From positions 186,001-250,000 of the forward strand of contig CACWLL010000006.1 in NCBI GenBank assembly GCA_902761735.1: DNA of 64,000 nt, given 5' to 3'. This document shows positions 1-7,497 of the stretch, piece after piece. Each line of letters begins with the position of its first letter. The first letter of the stretch is position 1. The position numbers and the translations under genes were made by a program. The notes beneath the pieces were generated by a model. The model saw only the letters and a list, made by a program, of their open reading frames with translations, did no database searches and had not been told where the DNA came from. Source of the stretch: an uncultured bacterium (GTDB taxonomy: Bacteria; Cyanobacteriota; Vampirovibrionia; Gastranaerophilales; Gastranaerophilaceae).

Positions 1-360
1 GATGAAGAACCGATATTTAAGGCAATAGAAGCATATATTCATCGATTGGCAAAGGTTGAAAATATATCATATGCATCAAAAGATGTGCCGACACCGAAGA
101 AGTCCGCTACGGCAGTTGTTTCAGCGTCTACTATCGTAATTCCTTTGGAAAATCTTATTGATTTTAATGAAGAAATAAAACGTCAGCAAAAGAAATTGGA
201 TAAATTAACTGCCGAAAAGAAATCTTTAGAGGGTAGAATTAATAATCCTAAATTTGTGGCAAATGCTCCTAAAGAGTTGATAGCACAAACAAATGAAAGG
301 ATTGCTGAGATAGATATGCAAAGCTCTACAATTCAACAGTTAATAGATTCTTTAAAATAG
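1..360 (+). CDS. valS: Valine--tRNA ligase, C-terminal fragment
   Basis: The reading frame is open from the first base, so the gene begins outside the window; only the last 119 residues are seen. They match the C-terminal arm of class Ia valyl-tRNA synthetase: a short linker, then the typical stretch with PLENLIDFNEEIKRQQKKL followed by a coiled coil and the motif NPKFVANAPKELI, which in this family ends the arm that contacts the tRNA. The enzyme charges tRNA-Val in the cytoplasm. An internal TTG at 46 is not a credible start because upstream codons continue the family sequence. The catalytic HIGH and KMSKS motifs lie outside the window. Confidence is high from the arm motif alone. Confidence 0.9.
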   Translation, partial: DEEPIFKAIEAYIHRLAKVENISYASKDVPTPKKSATAVVSASTIVIPLENLIDFNEEIKRQQKKLDKLTAEKKSLEGRINNPKFVANAPKELIAQTNERIAEIDMQSSTIQQLIDSLK

Positions 361-412
361 AATCAGTTAAATAATGCAATAATGTATATTATGCAAATTA
401 TAAAGAAACACT

Positions 413-679
413 TTATTTTTTCACAGCTTTTTTTATTATAAAGGCTAGTGCGGTGATTGTTCCGCCGCCAAACAATAATTTAACAAGCAGTGGAGTTTTT
501 TTTCTATCCTCAAAACTGTAATGCTTCTCTTTTGAAATTACTTGTTTACTCGTTTTTTGAAATTTATCTTCAAGCTCTTTGTCTGTTACCTTGTATCGCA
601 AAAGCTTGTCCGGCGGGGTTAAAACTCCGACGTTTGCTGAAGAATAACTTATTGGAACACTACTATTTACGCTTTCCAT
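413..679 (-). CDS. Small hypothetical protein with C-terminal hydrophobic helix
   Basis: An 88-residue protein with a polar, Lys/Glu-rich body and a C-terminal segment (about residues 66-85) rich in Leu, Gly, Ala and Ile, ending in KKAVKK. This looks like a short tail-anchor or amphipathic membrane helix. No signal peptide and no known domain. It is convergent to valS. No Shine-Dalgarno sequence precedes the ATG; an AT-rich -10-like stretch lies within 10 nt of it, so a leaderless start is possible. An overlapping plus-strand frame was judged a shadow because its composition is not protein-like. I do not recognise the family. Confidence 0.5.
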   Translation of the reverse strand: MESVNSSVPISYSSANVGVLTPPDKLLRYKVTDKELEDKFQKTSKQVISKEKHYSFEDRKKTPLLVKLLFGGGTITALAFIIKKAVKK

Positions 680-764
680 ATTTATATTAAAACTAAAACT
701 TTTAAAAAATTGCGGAATTTTTATAAAATTTAATAAATTTATATAATGTATGAATTAAATTTTC

Positions 765-793
765 TTGCCGTTGCTCTTAATTTTATCTATAAT
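765..793 (+). promoter_or_regulatory. Sigma-70 promoter placing the transcript start at the kinase ATG
   Basis: TTGCCG (765-770), a 17-bp spacer and TATAAT (788-793), followed by 6 nt and the ATG at 800. Transcription normally starts about 7 nt after the -10 box, so the mRNA should be leaderless. There is no Shine-Dalgarno sequence. This selects the ATG at 800 over the in-frame ATG at 746. Confidence 0.65.
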
Positions 794-799
794 AGCATT

Positions 800-2458
800 A
801 TGAAGAAGTTTGATATATTCAATAAGTTTAGGGATGCTGTAATAATTGTCAATAGGTCCGGAGATGTGGTTTATAAAAATTACACCTTCAAACGTTGGTT
901 TAAGGATTTTGTTGATTTAAAAAAATTCTCCCACAATATGAATTTTGATATTTGTCCTTTAAACAGTGAAAATATTGAAAACTATTCTCCTATATGGAAT
1001 GCGATTAATTCAAAAGAGGATTTTTTTGCGTGCGTTTCTTATCAAAGTGATGATGGCAAAATCTATTACTATGATTTGACGGTGCTGAAAAAAAAACAAT
1101 ATTCGGCAATGTTTTTTTCTGATGTTAGTGCATCAAATATTTTAAATAACGAAAAAAAACAAAATGAAAAACTAAAAGAACAGATTGAAAAATTGCAAGA
1201 AGATAATGAAGATTTACAAAATATTAAGCAAAAAGCTCAAGCTCAAGCTATCCGAATTGCTCTGATAAACAAAGTTTCCAATGCAATAAGAGAGTCTATG
1301 GATATATCAAAAATCTTACAATCGTCGTTGTATGAACTTGCAGTTATGTTTGGGGCATTTAAAGCATATTATGCATCAAATAATCATGGCAAGTTTCAGG
1401 TTGAAGAAATATATGGTGATAAACATTTACATAAAAATGCCCTGATAACCTTTGATACCAAAACTTTTGAGACAATTAGCAACAAGCAGATTTCGGTTGT
1501 AAACTGCCTGAAGGAATATGTCGATGCAGAACCGTTTAAACAATCTGTTATGAGAATAGTTGTTCCTGTTTATCATCTGCAAAAGCTTGTCGGAGTCATA
1601 GTTTTACTATGTTATCAAAAAAGAGAATTGAATGAAGAATTGGAAATTTTAGAGGCTATTTCTTTTCAATTAGGTAATGCCATTATAAGGGCAGAACTTT
1701 ACCAAAAGAATATTCAAACCGTAAAAGAACTAAAAAATACATTAAAAGAATTAAAAGAAACTCAATTGCAGCTTTTTAATTCTGAAAAAATGGCAGCTTT
1801 AGGACAATTGGTTGCCGGTGTTGCGCATGAAATTAATACTCCTGTTGCTTCTATAAAATCTAATAACGGTCTTATTTCAAAGTTAATTCCACAAATACAG
1901 GATGCTGAAATTTCAAGCATAATGCAGGAAATCAACCAAATAGACAGCGAAGCAATTCAAAGAATTTCTAATATTGTTGTTTCATTGAAAAAGTTTGTAA
2001 GACTTGATGAAGCTGAATTGCAAGAGGCAGATATAAACAAAGAACTTGATTTGACACTTGATTTAATCAGGCACGAAACTAAAAATCGTATTGAGATAAT
2101 AAAAAATTACGGAGAATTACCTTTAATTAAATGTTATCCGAATTTGCTGAACCAAGTATTTACTAATATTTTAATAAACGCATGCCAATCTATAACGGGA
2201 AACGGAACTATAACCATAACGACTTCATATAGGGGTGAAAGTTTGACTGTGGCAATAAAAGACACCGGTAAAGGTATTCCTGAAGACGAAATTTCAAAAA
2301 TATTTACGGCCGGTTTTACAACAAAAGGTGTGGGAGTTGGTACGGGTTTAGGTTTGGCAATTTGTGCAAAAAATATCGAGAAGCATAAAGGCAAAATTAC
2401 CGTAAATAGTGTTGTTGGTAAGGGGAGTGAATTTATTATTACTATCAATAGTAAGTAG
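800..2458 (+). CDS. Sensor histidine kinase with PAS-like and GAF domains
   Basis: A 552-residue soluble kinase. In order: a PAS-like N-terminus (about 1-110, DAVIIVNRSGDVVYKN), a coiled coil (about 115-155), a GAF-like region (about 160-305), a second coiled coil, the HisKA box with the phosphoacceptor His in GQLVAGVAHEINTPV, and a HATPase domain with the N box (NILINACQSI), DTGKGIPEDE and GTGLGLAICAKN. There is no membrane segment, so it senses cytoplasmic signals. It lacks the KaiB-like domain of SasA. No response regulator is adjacent; the only one in the window is 18 kb away. The start at 800 is preferred because of the promoter just upstream, and the residues coded upstream of it do not look domain-like. 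Its partner and signal are unknown. Confidence 0.9.
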   Translation: MKKFDIFNKFRDAVIIVNRSGDVVYKNYTFKRWFKDFVDLKKFSHNMNFDICPLNSENIENYSPIWNAINSKEDFFACVSYQSDDGKIYYYDLTVLKKKQYSAMFFSDVSASNILNNEKKQNEKLKEQIEKLQEDNEDLQNIKQKAQAQAIRIALINKVSNAIRESMDISKILQSSLYELAVMFGAFKAYYASNNHGKFQVEEIYGDKHLHKNALITFDTKTFETISNKQISVVNCLKEYVDAEPFKQSVMRIVVPVYHLQKLVGVIVLLCYQKRELNEELEILEAISFQLGNAIIRAELYQKNIQTVKELKNTLKELKETQLQLFNSEKMAALGQLVAGVAHEINTPVASIKSNNGLISKLIPQIQDAEISSIMQEINQIDSEAIQRISNIVVSLKKFVRLDEAELQEADINKELDLTLDLIRHETKNRIEIIKNYGELPLIKCYPNLLNQVFTNILINACQSITGNGTITITTSYRGESLTVAIKDTGKGIPEDEISKIFTAGFTTKGVGVGTGLGLAICAKNIEKHKGKITVNSVVGKGSEFIITINSK

Positions 2459-2601
2459 TAATTGTGAATTTTTATTACAAAAATCGTTATTGTATTCTTG
2501 AATTTAACATTATGTTAAAAAAACAATCGTAAAAATTTTTCAAATTATACATATTACTCATGTATTAATTTAAAACATGTGTTACTATGTAAATATAAAG
2601 T

Positions 2602-2668
2602 GTTCGTTGTACCCTTATCCGGTAAGTACCGAACCCCGTAAAAATATCGGTATTAAAGCGATACACGG
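2602..2668 (+). ncRNA. Candidate structured RNA element in leader of HEAT-repeat gene
   Basis: A GC-richer island in a 345-bp gap. Hairpin 1: GTTCG (2602-2606) pairs with CGAAC (2630-2634), GTA (2609-2611) with TAC (2627-2629), and CTTA (2614-2617) with TAAG (2623-2626), closing a TCCGG loop. Hairpin 2: CCGT (2636-2639) with ACGG (2665-2668) and TATCG (2645-2649) with CGATA (2659-2663). TACCGA (2627-2632) could alternatively pair with TCGGTA (2647-2652), which would break both hairpins. It does not match a riboswitch class I know. Promoter and limits are unknown. Confidence 0.4.
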
Positions 2669-2779
2669 CAAATAATCAGTAGAAGGTAAATACAATTTGT
2701 AACAATTGATTAACATATAAGAAGTAAAAAGGCAATAATTTTCACAAGAAAATCTTTATAGATATGTAGGTGTGAAAGT

Positions 2780-2796
2780 TATAATAGTGTCGGAGG
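2780..2796 (+). promoter_or_regulatory. -10 box and strong ribosome binding site of HEAT-repeat gene
   Basis: TATAAT at 2780-2785 and GGAGG at 2792-2796, 7 nt before the ATG at 2804. No good -35 box is seen 17 bp upstream. The short leader this gives would leave the structured element at 2602-2668 outside the transcript, so there may be two promoters. Confidence 0.5.
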
Positions 2797-2803
2797 AAAA
2801 CAA

Positions 2804-3661
2804 ATGACAATTAGTGTGAACAGTAAGAAAAAACAAGTTAAAAAATCTTTTGACGAATTATTGACAGATTTGAGAACAAGTAATTCCGAAAAAGTTCGTT
2901 ATAACGCAGCAAGAGTTCTCGGTGAAATGGGTGACTCAAAGGCTGTTGAACCATTAATTGATGTTTTAAAACATGATAAAAACGGCTCTGTTCGTTTATA
3001 TGCAGCTCGTGCATTAGGTGAACTCGGTGATTCTAAAGCAACAATGCACTTGATTGAATCCTTAAGAGAAGACAGAAACGTAGACGTCAGAGTTCGTGCA
3101 GCACGTGCTTTAGGTCGTTTAGGCGGTGCAATTGTTGTAGAACCGTTGGTAGAAGCTTTGAACGATGAAAATCCTCAGGTTTGTATTACCGCTACAGATG
3201 CTTTAATTGAAATCGGTGATGTCGCAACTGAAGCTTTGATTGAATCGTTAGACCACGAAAAAGTTAATGTAAGATGCGATGCTACTCGTGCTTTAGGTGA
3301 AATCGGTAATAAAAAAGCCGTAGATAAAGTTATCAGTATGTTGTATGACGAATGGGTAAACGTCAGAATTTATGCAGTTACTTCATTAGGTAAATTGAAT
3401 GATACAAAGGCTGTTCCTGCATTAATAGACGTTATGAAAAATCGTGAAGAAAATGAATTGGTTAGAGCGGGAGCAGCTGCTGCTTTAGGCGTTTTACGTG
3501 ACCAAAGAGCATTATTACCGCTTAGAGAATTGATTATGGAAGCTGAAGAACTTGGTGAATTAGAAGATACAGCTTTAAAATCATTTAAGAAAATTATGGC
3601 TGCTAATTGGCAATCAATTCCGGGTGCAACCGCACAAAGAAAACCTGTTGCTACTTTCTAA
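2804..3661 (+). CDS. HEAT-repeat (PBS lyase-like) protein
   Basis: 285 residues made almost wholly of seven HEAT repeats of about 31 residues, each with the pattern VRxxAARALGELGDxxAVxPLIxxL. After an 18-residue basic N-terminus the repeats run from about residue 28 to 255. This is the PBS-lyase HEAT (E/Z, CpcE/NblB-like) repeat style, common in cyanobacteria, where some members attach or detach bilins, but also used as a general protein-binding scaffold. No photosynthesis genes are near, so a lyase role is unlikely. It is monocistronic, with its own promoter and a strong terminator at 3696. The partner is unknown. Confidence 0.85.
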   Translation: MTISVNSKKKQVKKSFDELLTDLRTSNSEKVRYNAARVLGEMGDSKAVEPLIDVLKHDKNGSVRLYAARALGELGDSKATMHLIESLREDRNVDVRVRAARALGRLGGAIVVEPLVEALNDENPQVCITATDALIEIGDVATEALIESLDHEKVNVRCDATRALGEIGNKKAVDKVISMLYDEWVNVRIYAVTSLGKLNDTKAVPALIDVMKNREENELVRAGAAAALGVLRDQRALLPLRELIMEAEELGELEDTALKSFKKIMAANWQSIPGATAQRKPVATF

Positions 3662-3695
3662 TATTGGCAAGCAGGAAAGCTTTTACACCAAAATT

Positions 3696-3727
3696 AAGAA
3701 ACCGCCTTTATCGGGCGGTTTCTTTTT
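3696..3727 (+). terminator. Intrinsic terminator of HEAT-repeat gene
   Basis: An 11-bp stem, AAGAAACCGCC (3696-3706) with GGCGGTTTCTT (3714-3724), followed by a short T run. Confidence 0.9.
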
Positions 3728-3846
3728 GCAAATTATTTAATAAAAACTCATCTTTACATATTTTAACTTATTTACACCTAAAGGGTTTGGTTGTATTATG
3801 ATAGAAAGGTAAGATTAGTAGGATATAATGTTTTCCGGAGGGAAAA

Positions 3847-5172
3847 TTGACTGATAAATATTATGTTAAGGGTGGAACCCCGTTAAAAGGTGAGGTAGAG
3901 ATTGGCGGCGCAAAAAATTCCGTATTAAAGTTGATGGCTGCTGCAATATTGGCAAAAGGTGCCACTAAAATATATAATGTTCCGGATTTAACTGACGTTG
4001 AAATTATGCTCAGTGTTATTGAAGGACTTGGTGCAAAAACCGTTTATGATAAAAAAGAAAAATCTATTGTTATTGATGCAACTGAATTGACTAATATTAC
4101 TGCAAAGTATGAATTAGTAAGCAAAATGAGAGCATCATTTATTATTTTGGGTGCATTGATGTCAAGATGCAAAGAAGCAAGGGTTGCACTTCCCGGCGGA
4201 TGTGCAATTGGCGAAAGAAGAGTAGATTTTCATATTAGAGGCTTGGAAGCTCTTGGTGCAAAAATAAAAATTGAAAACGGGTATGTTCACGCAAAAGCTT
4301 CAAAATTAGTCGGAGCTGATGTATATTTAGATATTCCGTCAGTCGGAGCTACTGAAAATATCATGCTTGCTGCAATTTTAGCTTCAGGCTCTACAAGAAT
4401 TCAAAATGCCGCTCAAGAACCGGAAATTGTTGATTTAGCAAATTTCTTAAATACATTAGGTGCTGATGTCAATGGTGCAGGCACATCCGAAATTATTATC
4501 AACGGTGTGAAACCTGAGGATTTGCATCCTATTGAATATACAACTATTCCTGATAGAATTGAGGCGGGTACCTTCATGTCAGCAATTATTGCTACGCGTG
4601 GTAAAGGTATAATTAAAAATGTATTTCCTGCGCATTTGACATTCTTTACGGATAAATTATTGAAGATGGGTGCAAATATTAAACTTTTAGAACCAACTGT
4701 CTTAGAGGTAAGTTGTAAAAACAGATTAAATTCAATAAACTTTGTAACGCAGCCGTATCCGGGTTTCCCTACGGATTTGCAGTCAATGGCTATGGTGTTA
4801 TTATCTACGGCAAACGGTGTTGGTATAATTACTGAAAGTTTATACGAAAACAGATTTATGCAAGTGCCCGAACTTCGCAGAATGGGGGCGGATATTCATC
4901 AGGACAGAAACCATGCAATTATCAAAGGTGTAAAAAAATTAACCGGTGCAGGCGTTTCGTCTTCTGACTTGAGGGCAGGTGCAGCTTTAGTTGTTGCGGC
5001 TTTGATGGCGGAAGGAACTTCTGAAATCGATAATTTACATCATATAGATAGAGGATACGAAAATTTTGAATCTAAGTTAAGATTGTTAGGAGGAAAGATT
5101 GAGAGAAAAGATGGAAGTATCAATTCTCCCGATAACCTAACGGAGGGAATACGTAATGAGTCCTACATATAA
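3847..5172 (+). CDS. murA: UDP-N-acetylglucosamine 1-carboxyvinyltransferase
   Basis: 441 residues, full length. It catalyses the first committed step of peptidoglycan synthesis, transfer of enolpyruvate from PEP to UDP-GlcNAc. Visible family motifs: the start GGTPLKGEVEIGGAKNSVLK, the fosfomycin-target Cys in LPGGCAIGERRVD, and YPGFPTDLQSMAM near the C-terminus. It starts with TTG at 3847, chosen because GGAGGG lies 5 nt upstream and the family N-terminus begins there. A TATAAT at 3824-3829 is the likely -10. The last 17 bases overlap the next gene, which has its own GGAGGG, so the two are probably translated together. Confidence 0.95.
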   Translation: MTDKYYVKGGTPLKGEVEIGGAKNSVLKLMAAAILAKGATKIYNVPDLTDVEIMLSVIEGLGAKTVYDKKEKSIVIDATELTNITAKYELVSKMRASFIILGALMSRCKEARVALPGGCAIGERRVDFHIRGLEALGAKIKIENGYVHAKASKLVGADVYLDIPSVGATENIMLAAILASGSTRIQNAAQEPEIVDLANFLNTLGADVNGAGTSEIIINGVKPEDLHPIEYTTIPDRIEAGTFMSAIIATRGKGIIKNVFPAHLTFFTDKLLKMGANIKLLEPTVLEVSCKNRLNSINFVTQPYPGFPTDLQSMAMVLLSTANGVGIITESLYENRFMQVPELRRMGADIHQDRNHAIIKGVKKLTGAGVSSSDLRAGAALVVAALMAEGTSEIDNLHHIDRGYENFESKLRLLGGKIERKDGSINSPDNLTEGIRNESYI

Positions 5173-5494
5173 ACGCTGGTATGATCATGATCCTTTATTG
5201 CTGGAAGTTATCGAACTTTTAAGAAACTACCAGAATGAGTTGCATGCTCAGGCAGAAATTTTTCTCCATAAGATTGAAGAAAAAGTTTCTAAAGAAACAG
5301 TGGACAGATTTTATGCTCAAGTAAAACCTGTAAATGCAAATAATCGTTGGTATGATAAAGATCCGATTATCTCTAAAACAGTTGAAATTTTGCGTATTGT
5401 TCCTCCTGAAGCTCAAAAAATATGTGCTCAAAATTTTATTAGAACGCTAAAAGAATTAGGTATTGAATATGTAAGTCCAAATGGAAATTCATAG
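5156..5494 (+). CDS. Small protein with duplicated RWYDxDP motif
   Basis: 112 residues, starting inside the end of murA (17-bp overlap, different frame) after a strong GGAGGG. It carries two copies of a motif, KRWYDHDPLLLEVIELL near residue 6 and NRWYDKDPIISKTVEIL near residue 62, so it seems to be a tandem duplication of an about 55-residue helical unit. No signal peptide or membrane segment; cytoplasmic. I do not recognise it as a named family. Coupling to murA suggests a link to cell-wall synthesis, but this is inference from position only. A terminator follows at 5517. Confidence 0.8.
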   Translation: MSPTYKRWYDHDPLLLEVIELLRNYQNELHAQAEIFLHKIEEKVSKETVDRFYAQVKPVNANNRWYDKDPIISKTVEILRIVPPEAQKICAQNFIRTLKELGIEYVSPNGNS

Positions 5495-5516
5495 TAATAA
5501 AATTTTTTAAAAAAGA

Positions 5517-5541
5517 CCGGATAATTTATCCGATTTTTTTT
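5517..5541 (+). terminator. Intrinsic terminator of murA operon
   Basis: CGGAT (5518-5522), a 5-nt loop and ATCCG (5528-5532), followed by ATTTTTTTT. Confidence 0.8.
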
Positions 5542-5602
5542 GCCGTTGCTTTTGGAAATGTGTTAAACTACCGATACAATCTTGATGTTGATTGTATAAA
5601 CA

Positions 5603-5698
5603 GAACCGCTCACTATAATAAAATTACATTATCCGTCGCATTAAACGAGCGAAGCATCTTATGTCGTGCCTCAGGCACAGCTCATTCCTTTGCTCGGC
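5603..5698. repeat. Intergenic repeat, unit 1
   Basis: The unit begins with GAACCGCTCAC (5603-5613) and ends with a 24-bp sequence (5675-5698, starting GCACAGCTCATTCC) that recurs exactly in unit 2. Inside it GTGCC-TCA-GGCAC forms a hairpin at 5666-5678. A part of the unit recurs near 7498. Confidence 0.75.
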
Positions 5699-5718
5699 TT
5701 TCCGCCTCGCAATAAACG

Positions 5719-5800
5719 GAACCGCTCACAAGTAAAACGAAAACTGAACGTTTCCGTTTATACTTGTTCGACTTTCGCACAGCTCATTCCTTTGCTCGGC
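5719..5800. repeat. Intergenic repeat, unit 2
   Basis: Same ends as unit 1: GAACCGCTCAC at 5719-5729 and the exact 24-bp copy at 5777-5800. The centre differs and is itself an imperfect inverted repeat, from ACAAGTA (5728) to TACTTGT (5766). Only the ends are shared between units. Confidence 0.75.
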
Positions 5801-5804
5801 GGGC

Positions 5805-5906
5805 AAAAAAAAAGCTACACTTTCTTGTATAGCTTCACAATAATCTTGGGAGGAGATTTGGGGATAGTTGTACATGCATGATATGCTGAACATGAAAATC
5901 ATGTTA
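5805..5906 (-). ncRNA. Candidate small RNA with anti-Shine-Dalgarno loop (Yfr1-like plan)
   Basis: Read on the minus strand: TTGTAA (5940-5935), 16 bp, TAAAAC (5918-5913), then a predicted start near 5906. The RNA would begin with a 7-bp hairpin AACATGA-TTT-TCATGTT (5905-5889), continue through a stretch with TCTCCTCCC (5856-5848) that can pair with ribosome binding sites, and end in a 9-bp terminator stem (5835-5827 with 5820-5812) followed by a U run (5811-5805). No minus-strand gene lies upstream that would need this terminator. Cyanobacterial Yfr1 has the same hairpin, unpaired CUCCUC, terminator plan. The terminator is firm; the RNA itself is inference. Confidence 0.45.
5812..5835 (-). 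terminator. Minus-strand intrinsic terminator
   Basis: On the minus strand AAGCTATAC, a 6-nt loop and GTGTAGCTT form nine pairs, followed directly by a run of about seven U. It faces away from aroQ and serves no annotated gene. Confidence 0.8.
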
Positions 5907-5982
5907 CATCATGTTTTAAAAATGTAATAAAAATTTACAATTAAATGATTTTGAAGTATCATGTGTATAATAGGAGATTGGC

Positions 5983-6429
5983 ATGAAAATATTGATAATA
6001 AACGGTGTTAATATGAATATGTTGGGTATTCGTGAGCCTGAAAAATATGGCAGCGTTACTCTCAAAGATTTGGAAAAAGATTTATATTCTTTTTCATTTG
6101 AGCTTGGAGTAGATATTGAAACTTTTCAAAGTAATTTTGAAGGTGAAATTGTTGAAAAAATTCATTCTGCTTATGAAAATTTTGATGGAATAGTTATTAA
6201 TCCTGCAGCGTATACTCATACCAGTGTTGCAATTAGAGATGCTATTTCGGCTGTTAATATCCCGACGGTTGAAATTCATATGACAAATATTCAGGCAAGA
6301 GAAGATTTTAGACAAAAATCTCTCATTGCACCTGTTTGTATTGCTCAAATAAGTGGTTTTGGTATCGATAGTTATAAATTGGGCTTACGTGGTATTGTTG
6401 AATATCTAAGAACGGATATAACCGAATAA
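5983..6429 (+). CDS. aroQ: 3-dehydroquinate dehydratase, type II
   Basis: 148 residues, normal length for the dodecameric type II enzyme of the shikimate pathway, which turns 3-dehydroquinate into 3-dehydroshikimate. Motifs: INGVNMNMLGIREPEKYG with the catalytic Arg and Tyr of the active-site lid, INPAAYTHTSVAIRDA, and VEIHMTNIQAREDFRQ with the catalytic His. The usual GPN of the first motif is GVN here. AGGAGA precedes the ATG and TATAAT lies at 5966-5971, giving a very short leader. It converges with asd, 3 bp apart. Confidence 0.95.
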   Translation: MKILIINGVNMNMLGIREPEKYGSVTLKDLEKDLYSFSFELGVDIETFQSNFEGEIVEKIHSAYENFDGIVINPAAYTHTSVAIRDAISAVNIPTVEIHMTNIQAREDFRQKSLIAPVCIAQISGFGIDSYKLGLRGIVEYLRTDITE

Positions 6430-6432
6430 ATA

Positions 6433-7455
6433 TTAATATAGCCCCATTTCAATAATTTTTTGGCAAATTCTGACAGTGTTCAATGCGGCGCCAATTCTTA
6501 AATTATCCGCAACGCACCATAACGAAATTCCGTTCTTAAAAGCAAGATTTTTTCTTATTCTTCCGACAAATACAGGATCAACTCCGTCGGCATCACGGGT
6601 TGTCGGATATTCATAGTTATCAATATTATCAATAACATTTACTCCGAAGGTTTCGGATAAGATTTTGCGAACTTCATCAGGCGTAATCTCATTTTCAAAT
6701 TCTATATCAACTGCTTCGGAGTGTCCTCTATATACCGGAACCCTTACGGCAGTACATGATATAGGTAAATCCTGAGGAAGATGCAAAATTTTCTTTGTTT
6801 CATTTACTACTTTCATTTCTTCTTTTGTGTAACCGTTTTCCGTAAATACATCAATCTGCGGGATAACGTTAAATGAAATTGGTTTCTTGAAAGCCTTGTT
6901 TTCAAATTTTTCGCCTCTTTGATGAGCTTTTGTATCTTCCGTTAATTCATTTATTGCCGCTAAACCTGCCCCTGATACCGCTTGGTATGTTGATACTATA
7001 AGACGTTTAATTTTTGCTTTTTCATTCAAAGGTTTTAGGACTAACATAAGTTGGGATGTTGAACAGTTTGGATTTGCAATAATTCCCTTATGATTACGTA
7101 AATCCTCATCATTAACCGATGCTATAACAAGAGGAACATCTTTTTCCATTCTGAAAGCACTTGAGTTATCAATCAAGACTCCGCCGCGTTTTACGATTTC
7201 CGGAGCAAATTTTTGAGAAGTAGAACCTCCCGCTGAAGCCAATACAATATTTACTCCGTCAAAGCTTTCAGGCTTAGCTTCTTCTACCGTATAAGTTTTT
7301 CCTTGAAATTCAAGCTTTTTACCTGCACTTTTAGCGCTTGATAAAAACTTTATACTATTGTATTCAATCTTTAATTCATCCAGTATTTGAATAATCTCTC
7401 TGCCTACAACTCCGGTAGCACCGAGTATTGCTATATTTGGTTTTCTTTCTGTCAT
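6433..7455 (-). CDS. asd: Aspartate-semialdehyde dehydrogenase
   Basis: 340 residues. It reduces aspartyl phosphate to aspartate semialdehyde, the branch point for lysine, diaminopimelate, threonine and methionine. Motifs: N-terminal Rossmann AILGATGVVGREIIQIL, catalytic Cys in ANPNCSTSQLML, and GHSEAV with the substrate-binding region. The start has AGGAAAA upstream. The gene stands alone and faces aroQ; an LL-DAP-aminotransferase-like gene at 59341 could act later in the same pathway. Confidence 0.95.
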   Translation of the reverse strand: MTERKPNIAILGATGVVGREIIQILDELKIEYNSIKFLSSAKSAGKKLEFQGKTYTVEEAKPESFDGVNIVLASAGGSTSQKFAPEIVKRGGVLIDNSSAFRMEKDVPLVIASVNDEDLRNHKGIIANPNCSTSQLMLVLKPLNEKAKIKRLIVSTYQAVSGAGLAAINELTEDTKAHQRGEKFENKAFKKPISFNVIPQIDVFTENGYTKEEMKVVNETKKILHLPQDLPISCTAVRVPVYRGHSEAVDIEFENEITPDEVRKILSETFGVNVIDNIDNYEYPTTRDADGVDPVFVGRIRKNLAFKNGISLWCVADNLRIGAALNTVRICQKIIEMGLY

Positions 7456-7497
7456 TTTATTTTTCCTTTTTTGTTGTAATAGTCTGTACGTTTTATA

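Noticed and set aside
490-690. Plus-strand frame of 66 residues
   Set aside because: Overlaps the more protein-like minus-strand gene at 413-679; composition is Leu/Cys/Tyr-rich and has no ribosome binding site.
746-799. N-terminal extension of the histidine kinase from ATG 746
   Set aside because: TATAAT at 788-793 with a -35 at 765 lies inside it, so transcription would start after it; its residues are not PAS-like.
2602-2668. Known riboswitch classes (cyclic-di-GMP, TPP, purine, preQ1, glutamine) for the structured element
   Set aside because: None of their conserved core sequences is present as far as I can recall them.
5666-5881. Plus-strand frame of 71 residues through the intergenic repeats
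   Set aside because: Built of repeat sequence and hairpins; no ribosome binding site and no protein-like pattern.
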